From Oceanobacillus oncorhynchi (GTDB taxonomy: Bacteria > Bacillota > Bacilli > Bacillales > Amphibacillaceae), in the NCBI RefSeq assembly GCF_000821065.1, contig NZ_CDGG01000001.1, forward strand, positions 2,046,001 through 2,110,000: a DNA stretch of 64,000 nucleotides, read 5' to 3'. Positions 34,088 through 43,370 of the stretch are shown one piece after another. The position numbers and the translations under genes are program-made. Under the pieces are notes generated by a model, which searched no databases, was not told the DNA's origin, and was given only the letters and a program-made list of their open reading frames with translations. The number at the start of each line of letters is the position of its first letter. The first letter of the stretch is position 1.

Positions 34088-35120
34088 CCTTCCGCTGCAA
34101 CAGAACAGCTGCAATGACAATCATCCCTTTAAATGCATCCCGCAGTAATGGAGGAACCCCGAAGAGATTGAGCAGGTTGTTCAGCACAGCAATAATCAAC
34201 ATTCCATAAACCGTTCCGAGGATAAATCCTCTTCCGCCCATCATACTTGTACCTCCGACAACAGCGGCAGCGATAGCGTCCATTTCCATTCCCCGTCCTG
34301 AACCGGCAAAATCCATCGAGCCGATTCGAGAAACTTGAATGATTGCAGCAATGGCTACAAGTATTCCGGAAAGCGCATAAACCCGGTACTTAACCTGCTT
34401 CACGTTAATTCCGGATAGTCTGGCAGCTCTTTCATTGGAGCCAACCGCAATAATCTGCCGGCCAAAGATGGTGCGCTTGGAAATATAATACATAACAGCA
34501 GCAATCAAAATCCAGTAGATGATGGGCATAATCATATAGTTCCCGATTTTGAAATTGGCAATTTGTAAAAATTCTGGCGGTACACGCGGTGCAGCTCCTT
34601 GCATGAAATGCTGTGTGACACTGCGGAAGACCATCATCGCTCCTAAGGTGGCTATAAAAGGAGGAACCATTCCCCGTGTAACAGTTACGCCAATTAAGGA
34701 ACCAAGCAAATATCCAAAAAGAATCACAACAATGATTGTAATGAAAATAGCTGTCCAGCCTGTGATTCCAATCGCATTAAAAAAACCGTTTGCTCCAATA
34801 TCAAGCAATGTCATTGTCAATGCGCCAGTTGCTACAAGCGTTGCACCAACAGCTAAATCGATTCCGCCTGTCATAATAACAAACGTCATTCCCAGTGCGA
34901 CAATTGCTACACTGGCATTGTTTCGTAAAATATTGATCCAGTTATTAGTCCAAGACGTAAACCATTCTCCAAATGAAGGATAATCAAAGCCTAATACAAT
35001 CGTTTGTAAGATAACCATTACGATGAACGCAATAAAAATACTAAACAATGGACTAGTAGACCATCGATTCTTGAACCAAAGGATAAACTGGTGAAAGTAA
35101 TTGATATTTTTCTCTGTCAA
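34074..35120 (-). CDS. Sugar ABC transporter permease (RbsC-like)
   Basis: 348 residues with 8-10 membrane helices. Family motifs: NNASVAIVALGMTFVIMTGG then IDLAVGATLVATGAL, GMVPPFIATLG, and AAAVVGGTSMMGGRGFILGT, all typical of ribose/simple-sugar permeases. Start: TTG 35120 lies 6 bp after AGGGGTG; an upstream ATG-frame extension is rejected. It is the last gene of a minus-strand operon with binding protein, ATPase, dehydrogenase and LacI regulator. Since the ATPase gene before it carries a nonsense codon, this permease may have lost its energiser. Confidence 0.88.
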   Translation of the reverse strand: MTEKNINYFHQFILWFKNRWSTSPLFSIFIAFIVMVILQTIVLGFDYPSFGEWFTSWTNNWINILRNNASVAIVALGMTFVIMTGGIDLAVGATLVATGALTMTLLDIGANGFFNAIGITGWTAIFITIIVVILFGYLLGSLIGVTVTRGMVPPFIATLGAMMVFRSVTQHFMQGAAPRVPPEFLQIANFKIGNYMIMPIIYWILIAAVMYYISKRTIFGRQIIAVGSNERAARLSGINVKQVKYRVYALSGILVAIAAIIQVSRIGSMDFAGSGRGMEMDAIAAAVVGGTSMMGGRGFILGTVYGMLIIAVLNNLLNLFGVPPLLRDAFKGMIVIAAVLLQRKEKTA

Positions 35121-35210
35121 AAGGTACACCCCTTTTCGATCCCGGATAAAAAGAAGCTGCAACCTGCGGGATACCTGTTACTTATCGCCTAAGTGATGGC
35201 GGACAGTCCA

Positions 35211-36710
35211 TTAAGACGTTGAAATAAAAGCATCTCCGCCTGTAGCCAGCTCCATTATTGCTTGTTCGTTCATTGCTTCTCCTTTTAATTCTCCTTGCAG
35301 CTGTCCGTGGTACATGACATACGTCCGATTGCAAAGCCTTAATATTTCATTTGCTTCACTGGAAAGAATAATAACCCCAATCCCTTCATCAGCTAAACGA
35401 AGGATAATATCATAGATATCTTCCTTCGCTCCAACATCTACCCCTTGTGTCGGGTTATCTAAAATCAAAATACGGGGATCTGTGGAAAGCCATTTAGCTA
35501 AAACGACCTTCTGCTGATTTCCTCCAGAGAGATTCAGAATACTGTTTGAGGAATCAGTCATCCGTATCTTCAGCTGTTTTTGAAGTGCAGCCAGCTTCTC
35601 TTGATGGATGGAATGCTGGATGATTCCCCATTTGGCATGTCTCTTTCAAGAAGCAATGGCGCTATTTTCGAGAATGTTCATATCTTTAATAATGGCGTTT
35701 TCCTTTCTGTTTCTTGGAAGGTAGGCAATTCCGTTTTTAACAGCGTCCATCGTGGTATGGATATTAATTTCTTTGCCGTAAAGGAACAGCTTGCCCGATG
35801 AAATATCATTTGCGCCAAAAATGGATTGAAACAGCTCACTGCGTCCGTCCCCTAAAAGACCGGTGAATCCGACAACCTCTCCCTGATGAATGGAAAAAGT
35901 AATATCGGAAAAAGCAGCATTATACGTAAATTTTTCTGCACGCAGGATTTCTTCACCGCGGTCACGCTGCTGGACCAGTTGATCTGTCCGGACATCATAG
36001 CCGACCATAAAGCGGGCAAGCTCCTTTGTGGTTACATCACTGACCTGTCCTTCAGAAACAAGCCTGCCATCCCGAAGTACGGCATATGTGTCACAAGCCT
36101 CAATGACTTCTTTTAACTTATGAGAGATAAAAATAATGCCAACCTGTTGATCGCGTAAACGCCGCATCATCGTAAATACACGTTCGATTTCAGAATCGGT
36201 AAGCGATGTTGTTGGTTCATCCATGATAATGACAGAAGCATTCATCGAAATCGCGCGACAGATTTCAATAATTTGTTTATAGGAAGAATCTAACTCTTTG
36301 ACCAGCATGCGGGGGTCAAGGTCTACATGCATGCGTTCAAATATCTCCTTTGTTTCTTGAATCATTTTTTGATGCTGTACGCGCTTGAATCCCTTTTTAT
36401 AATCTCTTTCTAAAAACATATTTTCATAGATGGGCAGATCATTAATTAAGTTCAGCTCCTGATGGATAAAAGAAATTCCCATATTAATAGATTGCTCCGG
36501 ACCGGTCAGATTTACCTCGGCCCCGTTTATATAAAGCTTGCCTTTATCAGGCTGATGAATACCGCCTAAGATGTTCATCAGGGTTGATTTCCCTGCTCCA
36601 TTTTCTCCAAGCAATGCACAAATTTCTCCTGCTTTAATAGAAAGGGAAACGTCTTTTAGAACATGATTTTTGCCAAAGGACTTTTGGATATTTCTTAACT
36701 CCACAAGCAT
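35211..36710 (-). pseudogene. Sugar ABC transporter ATP-binding protein (RbsA-like), interrupted by an in-frame TGA
   Basis: One frame of 500 codons with a single TGA at 35648-35646 (codon 355). The first part has a full ATPase domain: Walker A LLGENGAGKST near residue 34 and Walker B IIMDEPTTSLTDSE. A second, degenerate domain begins near 250 (FTGLLGDGRSE). After the TGA the frame goes on K-R-H-A-K-W-G-I-I-Q and reaches the second signature LNLSGGNQQKVVLAKW, then LILDNPTQGVDVGAK. No frameshift is needed, and a Trp codon (TGG to TGA) would be the simplest ancestor. Start ATG follows AGAGGTGATG. Could be a true nonsense mutation, read-through, or a sequence error. Confidence 0.88.
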
Positions 36711-36738
36711 GTCATCACCTCTGAGAAATGGATGGAAA

Positions 36739-36760
36739 GGGAGCAGACTTTCCTGCTCCC
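36739..36760 (-). other. Intercistronic hairpin between binding protein and ATPase
   Basis: GGGAGCA (36739-36745) / TGCTCCC (36754-36760) immediately after the binding-protein stop codon, without a T-run. Such stems often leave more mRNA for the binding protein than for the downstream genes. Confidence 0.6.
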
Positions 36761-36766
36761 CTCTGC

Positions 36767-37765
36767 TTAATATGGTGAATTTTCATCTAAGAATTCTTCG
36801 TAGTTATCCCGGTCAACGACAGTAGTTGGAATGATGGTTTCTTCCTCCACGTCTTCTCCGTTGAGCACGTCTATCGCAATGTCAACAGCATCTTTTACCA
36901 TAACAGGGCTGTATAATGCGGATTGAATCCAGATATCTTCGTTTTCTGGCATCATTTCAAAATATTCCTGCATGCCACCGCCGCCTGTGACGACTTGAAT
37001 GTCTGTTCTTCCAGCTTCTTGAATAGCTTGTAAGACACCGACAGAGGTTTCATCATCAATCGAATAAACGGCATCAATATCCTCAACAGAAGTCAGAATA
37101 TCAGCGAAGTCAGCTAAACCATCCTCTCTGGTGAATTCTGTTGCATACGTCATCAGATTCATATCTGGAGCAATTTCTGCCATGGTTTCCTCGAAGCCTT
37201 TGGTCCGTAATTCGGATACAGAACCAGACGAAGGTACTTCCAGTACAACGACATTCCCTTCCTCACCAATTTTATCTACAATGTAATTCGCTCCCTGGAT
37301 ACCCATATCTTCATTATCACCTGCAACGCGGTAAACTCCTTCTACATCAATCGCGATGTCAAAGTTAACCACGGTTATACCACTGTCAATGGCATTTTGA
37401 ATCGGGACTTCCATGCCCTCCCATTGAGGAAAAGCAACAATGGCGTCAGCTCCCCATGTCATTAAATCATCTAATTGGGAAGTCATTTGTTCCGCGTTAC
37501 TGCTGGTTTGAATTTGATAATCTACTTGATCTCCTAATTCTTTTACGCGTTCTTCAGCATGGTAAGCAACTGCCGCAACCCAGCCATGCGTCACTTCTGG
37601 CGCAAGTATGCCAATTTTATAGTGTTCTTCAGTGTCCTCGCTGCCATTTCCGCTGTCCGCATTATTCTCCTCTGAAGCCTTACCAGAATCATTTCCACCG
37701 CCGCAAGCAGCCAACAAAAGCATGAGGACAGCAATCATTAAAAAGCCAAAACTTTTTTTCTTCAT
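36767..37765 (-). CDS. Sugar ABC transporter substrate-binding lipoprotein (RbsB-like)
   Basis: 332 residues. Lipoprotein signal: KKK, hydrophobic stretch, then lipobox LLAAC with Cys21, followed by a Gly/Ser/Asn/Asp linker. The binding domain begins YKIGILAPEVTHGWVAAVAYHA and continues with the type I periplasmic fold (VVNFDIAID, YSIDDETSVGVLQAIQEAG, VVTGGGG). Captures a sugar or polyol outside the membrane for the RbsC-like permease. Upstream region 37766-38065 carries two copies of a LacI-type operator and a 69-bp repeat. Start ATG follows GGGGAGG at longer spacing. Sugar unknown. Confidence 0.9.
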   Translation of the reverse strand: MKKKSFGFLMIAVLMLLLAACGGGNDSGKASEENNADSGNGSEDTEEHYKIGILAPEVTHGWVAAVAYHAEERVKELGDQVDYQIQTSSNAEQMTSQLDDLMTWGADAIVAFPQWEGMEVPIQNAIDSGITVVNFDIAIDVEGVYRVAGDNEDMGIQGANYIVDKIGEEGNVVVLEVPSSGSVSELRTKGFEETMAEIAPDMNLMTYATEFTREDGLADFADILTSVEDIDAVYSIDDETSVGVLQAIQEAGRTDIQVVTGGGGMQEYFEMMPENEDIWIQSALYSPVMVKDAVDIAIDVLNGEDVEEETIIPTTVVDRDNYEEFLDENSPY

Positions 37766-37823
37766 CGTATTGTAAACCTCCCCGATTTTTAGTGAATCTT
37801 ATAAAATAGACTGGCTCTGCACA

Positions 37824-37841
37824 GAATAACCGTTTGCAATT
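37824..37841. promoter_or_regulatory. LacI-type operator, copy 1
   Basis: GAATAACCGTTTGCAATT, identical at 37952-37969 and 128 bp away. The core AACCGTTT fits the AAnCGnTT centre of LacI-family operators. It lies 60 bp upstream of the binding-protein start codon. Confidence 0.5.
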
Positions 37842-37906
37842 GTAAATTATAGATTATTTACCCAACTATTTAAAAAATAAGCACTAGAATTGGTACAACA
37901 TGTTGC
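37838..37906. repeat. 69-bp direct repeat, copy 1
   Basis: AATTGTAAATTATAGATTAT at the left end through ACATGTTGC at the right; recurs at 41497-41565 with one mismatch (A/C near the right end). It overlaps the last four bases of operator copy 1. Confidence 0.9.
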
Positions 37907-37951
37907 AAAAAAACTGTCTCAAAAAAACATCTAGATGAGAATAAGAGACAG

Positions 37952-37969
37952 GAATAACCGTTTGCAATT
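37952..37969. promoter_or_regulatory. LacI-type operator, copy 2
   Basis: Second exact copy of GAATAACCGTTTGCAATT, 97 bp before the end of the dehydrogenase gene and about 190 bp upstream of the binding-protein start; with copy 1 it could support DNA looping by a LacI-family repressor. Confidence 0.5.
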
Positions 37970-38065
37970 AGCATACGAGGTAATGATGGAAATAAATAAA
38001 ATAGATGGGGAAAACGCCTCCTTTCCTTCCTATGAGAGATAAATCAGCTGCTTTCATGAAATCCA

Positions 38066-39082
38066 TTACATCCTTTCCTCGTTTTGCTGGAGAATTTCTT
38101 CAAGCAGTCGTAATGATTTTAATGCATCTTCTCCGCTGACAATGGGCTTTTTTTCTTCTTGAATGCAATGGATAAAGGCATCGATTACGCCGGAGTTTGT
38201 TTGATTCGTATTGGTTTGAATTCCTTCTAATGCATAGTAAATGTTTTCACCGTTTTTCTTTGCAATAAGAAGTGGATAGTGTTTATCCTGGTATATTTTC
38301 ATAATTCCTTCCTGGCAGTAAATCGTTGTAGAGTTATTTTCTTCCCCGTAATAGGTCCAAGAGAAAGTGGCAGTACCAATGCTTCCTCCAGCAGTTTTTA
38401 AAATACAGACGACATTGTCATTTACTTCGATAGGCTGACCGTTTTCATCTGTTTTATCTAGGGTAGCTGTATAGGAATGGAGATTTGTAATATCGTCATC
38501 CAACAGATAGAAGAGCAGGTCCAGCTTATGAATGCCTAAATCTCCTGCAGCCCCTGAATGGGAACGGTCTTTTTTAAAAAACCAGGTTTCTTTTGATTTG
38601 GTTGCTCCCCAATCTTCGGGGCCGCTATGCCCAAAGGTTGTCTGAAAGGAGAGAATCTCGCCAAGCTCTTTCGCTCGAAGGATTTCGCGTGCTTTTTGAT
38701 GTGCTTTTGTAAAGCGTTGGTTGTGGTCCACCATTAATAGCTTTCCGGTTTCCTTCGCAGTACGTACCATTTTTTCTGCCTGTTCCACAGTGGCGGCAAT
38801 TGGTTTTTCACAAAGAACATGCTTGCCGGCTTGCAAAGCTTTTGTAGTGTGGATATAATGCGCTTCATTGGAAGAGCAATCACTAATGGCATCAACGGTC
38901 GAATCTTGAAGCAATGCCTCCAGTGACGAAGCGGTTCTGCCGCCAAATAATTGCTTCATTTCCTCTGCGCGTTCAGGATTTCTGTCATAGAAAACAATCT
39001 CTTTTACGGATGGATTGGCTCTATACTCGGGAGCATGCCTGAAGCGTGTAATCGAGCCGCAGCCAATAATTCCTACAATCAT
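38066..39082 (-). CDS. Gfo/Idh/MocA-family oxidoreductase
   Basis: 338 residues. Rossmann motif VGIIGCGSITRFRHA at residues 3-17, CEKPIAATVEQAE with EKP at about 93-95, MVDHNQRFTKAHQKA near 117, and the catalytic segment GAAGDLGIHKLDLLFYL near 178. Oxidises or reduces a sugar with NAD(P). It is 11 bp downstream of the LacI gene, the first structural gene of the ABC operon, so it probably acts on the imported sugar. Start ATG follows AGGAGGG. Third protein of this superfamily in the window, clearly different from the other two. Confidence 0.86.
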   Translation of the reverse strand: MIVGIIGCGSITRFRHAPEYRANPSVKEIVFYDRNPERAEEMKQLFGGRTASSLEALLQDSTVDAISDCSSNEAHYIHTTKALQAGKHVLCEKPIAATVEQAEKMVRTAKETGKLLMVDHNQRFTKAHQKAREILRAKELGEILSFQTTFGHSGPEDWGATKSKETWFFKKDRSHSGAAGDLGIHKLDLLFYLLDDDITNLHSYTATLDKTDENGQPIEVNDNVVCILKTAGGSIGTATFSWTYYGEENNSTTIYCQEGIMKIYQDKHYPLLIAKKNGENIYYALEGIQTNTNQTNSGVIDAFIHCIQEEKKPIVSGEDALKSLRLLEEILQQNEERM

Positions 39083-39093
39083 TTAGATCCCTC

Positions 39094-40083
39094 CTAACCC
39101 AATGTTGATTCTCGAATAATCAACTCATAATCCATGATGACATTTTCAACAGGCAGCCCTTGAATCCGGTCAATGACCATTTTTGCGGAACGATAGCCCA
39201 TTTGATATTTTGGCTGAGAAACTGTTGTCAGGGCAGGTGTGGTCATACTGGAAAAAGCAATATTGTCAAATCCGATAATCGCCATCTCTTGAGGGACCTT
39301 AATGCCCTGAGCATGTAATTCTTTGATAGCGCCAATCGCTAAAGTGTCTGAAATAATAAATACAGCAGTTGGCCGGTTTTTAGAACGCAGCATTCGCCGC
39401 ATGGCTTCTACACCGTCCTGGAAGCTGAGTCCGTCAGTGTAATGGATCCATTCGTCACAAATAGGCAATTGAAATTCGTTTAAGGCCTTCTCAAATCCGA
39501 TGCGCCGCTGCTTTGCATAGAGCAGATTTTCATTGAAATTGATCAAGCCGATTTTTTTATTTCCCATCGTAATCAGATACTTTACCGCGCGATAAGCAGC
39601 CTCTGTATTATCAATTGCAATATAAGGGATATTGGCATCTTCATAATAATCACTGCAAAGCACGATAGAATGGGACTCAGAAAGCTCTTTCAGCTTATCA
39701 ACATGAACGGTAGGATTCATGGAAATAATACCGTCCGCCAATTTATTACGAACCATATGAAGAAAGATATCTTCCCGCTGCAGGTTATCATCTGTTTCGC
39801 AAAGCAGAATATTATAGTTGTTTTCTATGGCATAATCCTCAATCCCATTAATGATTTCTGTGTAATAAGGGTTTGAGAACGTGTGAATAAGAACAAGAAG
39901 TAATCTGCTTTCCGAGTTTCGTAAATTCCTGCCAAGCATACTGGGAGCATAATTTAACTCCCGAATGGCTTTTTCAACCTTGTGTCGCGTTTTCTCAGAG
40001 ACCTTGGATGTGTTATTTAAAACACGCGAAACCGTAGCAATGGAAACACCTGCCTGTTTTGCAACCTGATGTATATTTGCCAT
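39094..40083 (-). CDS. LacI-family transcriptional regulator of the ABC sugar operon
   Basis: 329 residues. Helix-turn-helix at residues 3-24 (IHQVAKQAGVSIATVSRVLN), hinge, and effector domain starting LLLVLIHTFSNPYYTEI near residue 62 with the late MAIIGFDNIAFSSM. First gene of the minus-strand operon. The two AACCGTTT-centred sites at 37824 and 37952 are its best operator candidates. Upstream at 40152 a near-perfect cre suggests added CcpA control, though a LacI-family autoregulatory site would look similar. Start ATG follows AAAGAGG. Confidence 0.88.
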   Translation of the reverse strand: MANIHQVAKQAGVSIATVSRVLNNTSKVSEKTRHKVEKAIRELNYAPSMLGRNLRNSESRLLLVLIHTFSNPYYTEIINGIEDYAIENNYNILLCETDDNLQREDIFLHMVRNKLADGIISMNPTVHVDKLKELSESHSIVLCSDYYEDANIPYIAIDNTEAAYRAVKYLITMGNKKIGLINFNENLLYAKQRRIGFEKALNEFQLPICDEWIHYTDGLSFQDGVEAMRRMLRSKNRPTAVFIISDTLAIGAIKELHAQGIKVPQEMAIIGFDNIAFSSMTTPALTTVSQPKYQMGYRSAKMVIDRIQGLPVENVIMDYELIIRESTLG

Positions 40084-40151
40084 GGCACAACCTCTTTCAG
40101 AACAAATAATGTACAGTCGATGTAGAATTGAATAGAATGAAGAAGTTCTGA

Positions 40152-40165
40152 TGTAAACGTTTTCT
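40152..40165. promoter_or_regulatory. cre-like site upstream of the LacI gene
   Basis: TGTAAACGTTTTCT matches the CcpA consensus TGWAANCGNTNWCA at 13 of 14 positions; about 70 bp before the LacI start codon. Confidence 0.6.
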
Positions 40166-40307
40166 GTAAGCTATAGAATTAATATGCGAAGGTTTATAAA
40201 TACATTCTAAAAAATTTGGAAGAGCAGCTTATTTATAAATAAGCTACTTTTTAAAGCTGGATTGGGAGCAACCAGTAGCACAGCTGATTTTAGAAGAGGA
40301 CATTGCC

Positions 40308-40611
40308 ATGCATACAAGCAAAATACTTATTCCTGGAAAAGAGAAAAAGGATTATTTGGACGCAGAGAATGAGTGGATAAATGCCTGTGATGCCGTATTT
40401 GGACAGTTCGGATAATGAAGAACTGATTCGCTTTACTTTTAGTGTGGGGACAACAGGGAATAAGAGAGAGGCCTACTATGCAGGGCGAAAGCTGATGAAA
40501 TTTCTTTTAGAGGAAGGCTATACACTGAAAGAATTGGCTGCTGTTCAGAAAAGAGATATTCCTGCTTTTGTGGAGAAGGGTTTGGGTGAGATGTTGCGAT
40601 TTTGTATATAA
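40308..40611 (+). pseudogene. Small unidentified gene with a +1 frameshift
   Basis: Not recognised. ATG 40308 after AGAAGAGG gives a 36-codon frame (MHTSKILIPGKEKKDYLD to DAVFGQFG, then TAA). Shifting by one base at the TAA (40416-40418) continues N-E-E-L-I-R-F-T-F-S-V-G and on to codon CI, about 100 residues in all, with HTH-like GRKLMKFLLEEGYTLKEL near the end. The downstream frame has its own ATG at 40381, but its first codons overlap the first frame. A single inserted T would explain the break. Isolated between the LacI gene and an IS relic. Confidence 0.5.
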
Positions 40612-40718
40612 TTAGCAGCAAATAATAGGATGAATCTATAAGGCTTATGTGTTTTAAACTATTATATTAATAAACCAAGCTGTTGATTTTACTCAATTGC
40701 TTGGTTTATTAATGAATG

Positions 40719-41003
40719 TCAATTTTTATTATTAAGTTCCTGATTTCCAATAATATCTTCAGTATCATATATACCAGGTTTCAATTTTTTATCAAATAAT
40801 TTCTCTGTCATAGCATTAAAAGTATAATGGTCTTCTAAAATAACAATTTTTTCGTAATTATTTGAATGAATTTCATAATTGCTCTTTTTAAAAATACAAA
40901 GACGAGCAGAATTTTCGAAAGTGTATTTTAAAAAACAAAAATTATGCAGCTTGTTGTTGTTGAATAAGCTCCGCTTGGATGTCATATAATTCTTGGATGC
41001 CAA
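40719..41003 (-). CDS. Doubtful ORF, possible fragment of a lost gene
   Basis: 94 codons, no ribosome site. The first 30 codons are an out-of-frame reading of the transposase relic at 40942-41031. The remaining part (to about 40930) has protein-like composition, for example NYEKIVILEDHYTFNAM, but no family I recognise. It may be the tail of a gene truncated by the IS relic, or chance. Confidence 0.22.
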   Translation of the reverse strand: MASKNYMTSKRSLFNNNKLHNFCFLKYTFENSARLCIFKKSNYEIHSNNYEKIVILEDHYTFNAMTEKLFDKKLKPGIYDTEDIIGNQELNNKN

Positions 41004-41110
41004 ATAGACTCGGTTGTCGTATAATGGTCATAAGAAGTACTCCTCCAGTCTTTTTATGGTTTTCTGGGTAACTACCATTATACAAGATTTGGGGAGGTAC
41101 TTCTTTTTTT
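40942..41110 (-). mobile_element. IS relic: end plus first 29 codons of a transposase
   Basis: On the minus strand, the outer arm AAGAAGTACCTCC near 41106, a promoter-like TATAAT, the partner arm GGAGGAGTACTTCTT, then ATG 41031 opening MTIIRQPSLFGIQELYDIQ and stopping at 40944-40942. This beginning resembles IS1182-type transposases of bacilli as I remember them (LFDIQELY). The rest of the element is gone. From here to the 69-bp repeat (41111-41496) I see no gene. Confidence 0.55.
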
Positions 41111-41496
41111 ATGTTTCAAAAAGCTTGGGACACAAGGGCTTTGAATTATGAAATTCACTCATGTTTCATTTAATAGATGTATTCGCAAAATTGACAGATA
41201 AGAAATAGTCGGCTAGTGCCCCGCACCATGAATAGTTTTTTAAACGGAAATTCCTGAGCTGTTTATTATTGGATACTGGGGGGGCGTTGTTACTCGCTTC
41301 AGCAAATCTGTTAGTAAATAGTTGAACATTCTCTTGGACTATTTCACTAAGAATCTAACATGCAAATGATGTACAATTATAAAAATTCTGAATAATTAAA
41401 TTAGATTACAACAAAAGACATGTGATGGCAATATCTTTCTCGAAGAATCATAAAATTATTAATTATATCATAGTTAATATTGGAAAAACATAATAA

Positions 41497-41565
41497 AATT
41501 GTAAATTATAGATTATTTACCCAACTATTTAAAAAATAAGCACTAGAATTGGTACCACATGTTGC
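41497..41565. repeat. 69-bp direct repeat, copy 2
   Basis: Same sequence and orientation as 37838-37906 with one substitution; ends 36 bp before the -35 box of the lactate operon. Confidence 0.9.
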
Positions 41566-41601
41566 TTTTATATGTTTTCGGGAAAAATTTATAATTTTAT
41601 C

Positions 41602-41630
41602 TTGTCATCAATAGAATTATAAAGTACTAT
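41602..41630 (+). promoter_or_regulatory. Promoter of the lactate operon
   Basis: TTGTCA (41602-41607), 17-bp spacer, TACTAT (41625-41630), directly abutting the LutR-type operator. Confidence 0.75.
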
Positions 41631-41665
41631 GTATAAGTAAGGTCATCTGATGACCTTGCTTATAC
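41631..41665. promoter_or_regulatory. LutR-type operator
   Basis: GTATAAGTAAGGTCAT (41631-41646), CTG, ATGACCTTGCTTATAC (41650-41665): 16-bp arms with one mismatch. The centre TCATC-T-GATGA fits the TCATC-N1-GATGA site I recall for B. subtilis LutR (not checked here). It begins right after the -10 box, so bound repressor would cover the transcription start. Confidence 0.75.
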
Positions 41666-41673
41666 ATATCTAA

Positions 41674-41687
41674 TGAAAGCGTTTTAG
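41674..41687. promoter_or_regulatory. cre-like site downstream of the lactate promoter
   Basis: TGAAAGCGTTTTAG, 12 of 14 matches to the CcpA consensus, 24 bp before the lutP start: a roadblock position for carbon catabolite repression. Confidence 0.55.
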
Positions 41688-41710
41688 AAGAGCGGCAAGG
41701 GGGGATTCGT

Positions 41711-43300
41711 TTGTATTTATTATTAGCTTTAAGTGCAATCATTGCGCCGTTTGTGTTTTTAGTTCTGTTACGTATGCCGGCAATGAAGGGGATGTCGTTA
41801 AGCGCAGCAATCGTTATTGCAATAGCTATGATTTTTTGGGGGATGGAAGGAAATGTTATTCTATCATCGATTTTTCAAGGGGCCCATAAAACATTAACGA
41901 TTCTATGGATTTTATTTGGTGCATTAGTTTTATTGGATACACTTCGAAAAACAGGAGCAGTGGACAGAATAAATCAAGGTTTTCAGAGCATCTCTGAAGA
42001 TATGCGTGTTCAGGTTGTCATTGTTGCTTTTTTATTTGGCGGAGTGATTGAAGGGGCAGCAGGGTTCGGAACTCCGGCAATGGTTACAGCTCCATTAATG
42101 GTAGCTTTAGGATTTCGTCCTATTGTTGCTGCGACATTGGCGTTGATTGCAGACAGCGCACAGGTGGCTTTTGGAGCTGTAGGGACACCTTTGGCAGTAG
42201 GGTTAAGTAATATCCCGGGGGCAGATGCGGAGTTCTTTAATGCAATTGGAGTGCGGATAACCACGTTAGATATATTCGCCGGATCATTTATACCGTTTAT
42301 TGTCATTGTTATTATGACTTTATTTTTTGGTGGAAACAAAGGGTTTAAGTATGCCTTGCCGATGCTTCCGTGGACCATTCTTATAGGGTTTACTTATACG
42401 TTGTCTGCTTTATTCTATGCTTCGGTATTTGGTCAGGAATTTATCTCTATTTTAGCATCTTTAACTGGATTGGTAGTAGCAACAATCACGGCTAAAAAAG
42501 GCTGGCTGTTACCAAAAACGACATGGAAAGAGGCGCTGCGCCCCGGTTTTGAAGTGGAAACGGAGAAGTCAAAGATGAGCATAGGGGCAGCTTGGACACC
42601 TTATGTTATTGTCGTTGCCTTGTTGTTAATGACCAGGATTATACCTTGGCTGCAGGAGTTCACACAGGCAGCCATTGATTTCTCTTGGACAACTATTTTT
42701 GGTGTAGAAGGTGTGGACTCTGCCTGGGAGTTTTTATATTCGCCAGGAACAATTTTAACCTTTGCGGCAGTTTTATCTGTATTTGTTCATCGAAAATCAA
42801 TTGGCACGTTTTTTAGTGCCTCCAAGGATTCTCTGATGACGATGCGGTCAACAGCAATTGCTTTAGTAGCCACATTAGCAATGGTGCATGTGTTTACAAA
42901 TTCGGGAATAAATACAGAAGATTTAATCAGCATGCCGCAGTATATCGCCGTAAGCATGGCGGAGCATTTAGGGTTTATGTGGATGTTTGTCGCACCCTTT
43001 TTAGGAGAGTTAGGGTCGTTTATTACTGGAAGTGCGACGGTTTCTACTTTAACATTCTCACCTATTCAATACAGCGTAGCAAATCAATTGGGCTTAGATA
43101 TAAATACGGTTTTAGCTGCTCAAACAATGGGAGCTGGAGCGGGAAATATGATTTGTGTGCATAATGTCGTTGCAGCAAGCGCGGTCGTTGGCTTGAGCGG
43201 TAAAGAAGGGGATATCATTCGGAAAACGCTGATTCCGGCCGTTGTCTATGGATTGATGATTGGATTGGCTGGGTTTATTGCTATTCAATTCTTCGGCTGA
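41711..43300 (+). CDS. lutP: L-lactate permease
   Basis: 529 residues, LctP/LldP family. About 13 membrane segments; characteristic segments [19 protein letters not shown] near residue 115 and [20 protein letters not shown] near 436. Imports lactate with protons. First gene of lutP-lutR-lutABC, under a promoter with LutR-type operator and cre. Start is TTG 41711, 6 bp after AAGGGGG; no better ATG exists near it. Stop at 43298-43300, then 70 bp to lutR with no terminator. Confidence 0.93.
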   Translation: MYLLLALSAIIAPFVFLVLLRMPAMKGMSLSAAIVIAIAMIFWGMEGNVILSSIFQGAHKTLTILWILFGALVLLDTLRKTGAVDRINQGFQSISEDMRVQVVIVAFLFGGVIEGAAGFGTPAMVTAPLMVALGFRPIVAATLALIADSAQVAFGAVGTPLAVGLSNIPGADAEFFNAIGVRITTLDIFAGSFIPFIVIVIMTLFFGGNKGFKYALPMLPWTILIGFTYTLSALFYASVFGQEFISILASLTGLVVATITAKKGWLLPKTTWKEALRPGFEVETEKSKMSIGAAWTPYVIVVALLLMTRIIPWLQEFTQAAIDFSWTTIFGVEGVDSAWEFLYSPGTILTFAAVLSVFVHRKSIGTFFSASKDSLMTMRSTAIALVATLAMVHVFTNSGINTEDLISMPQYIAVSMAEHLGFMWMFVAPFLGELGSFITGSATVSTLTFSPIQYSVANQLGLDINTVLAAQTMGAGAGNMICVHNVVAASAVVGLSGKEGDIIRKTLIPAVVYGLMIGLAGFIAIQFFG

Positions 43301-43370
43301 TAAGCTGATGGGCTTTAAAAACCTCTGGGAATGAATTAAAATAGATTCACGTACTAGAGGAGTTGACAAG

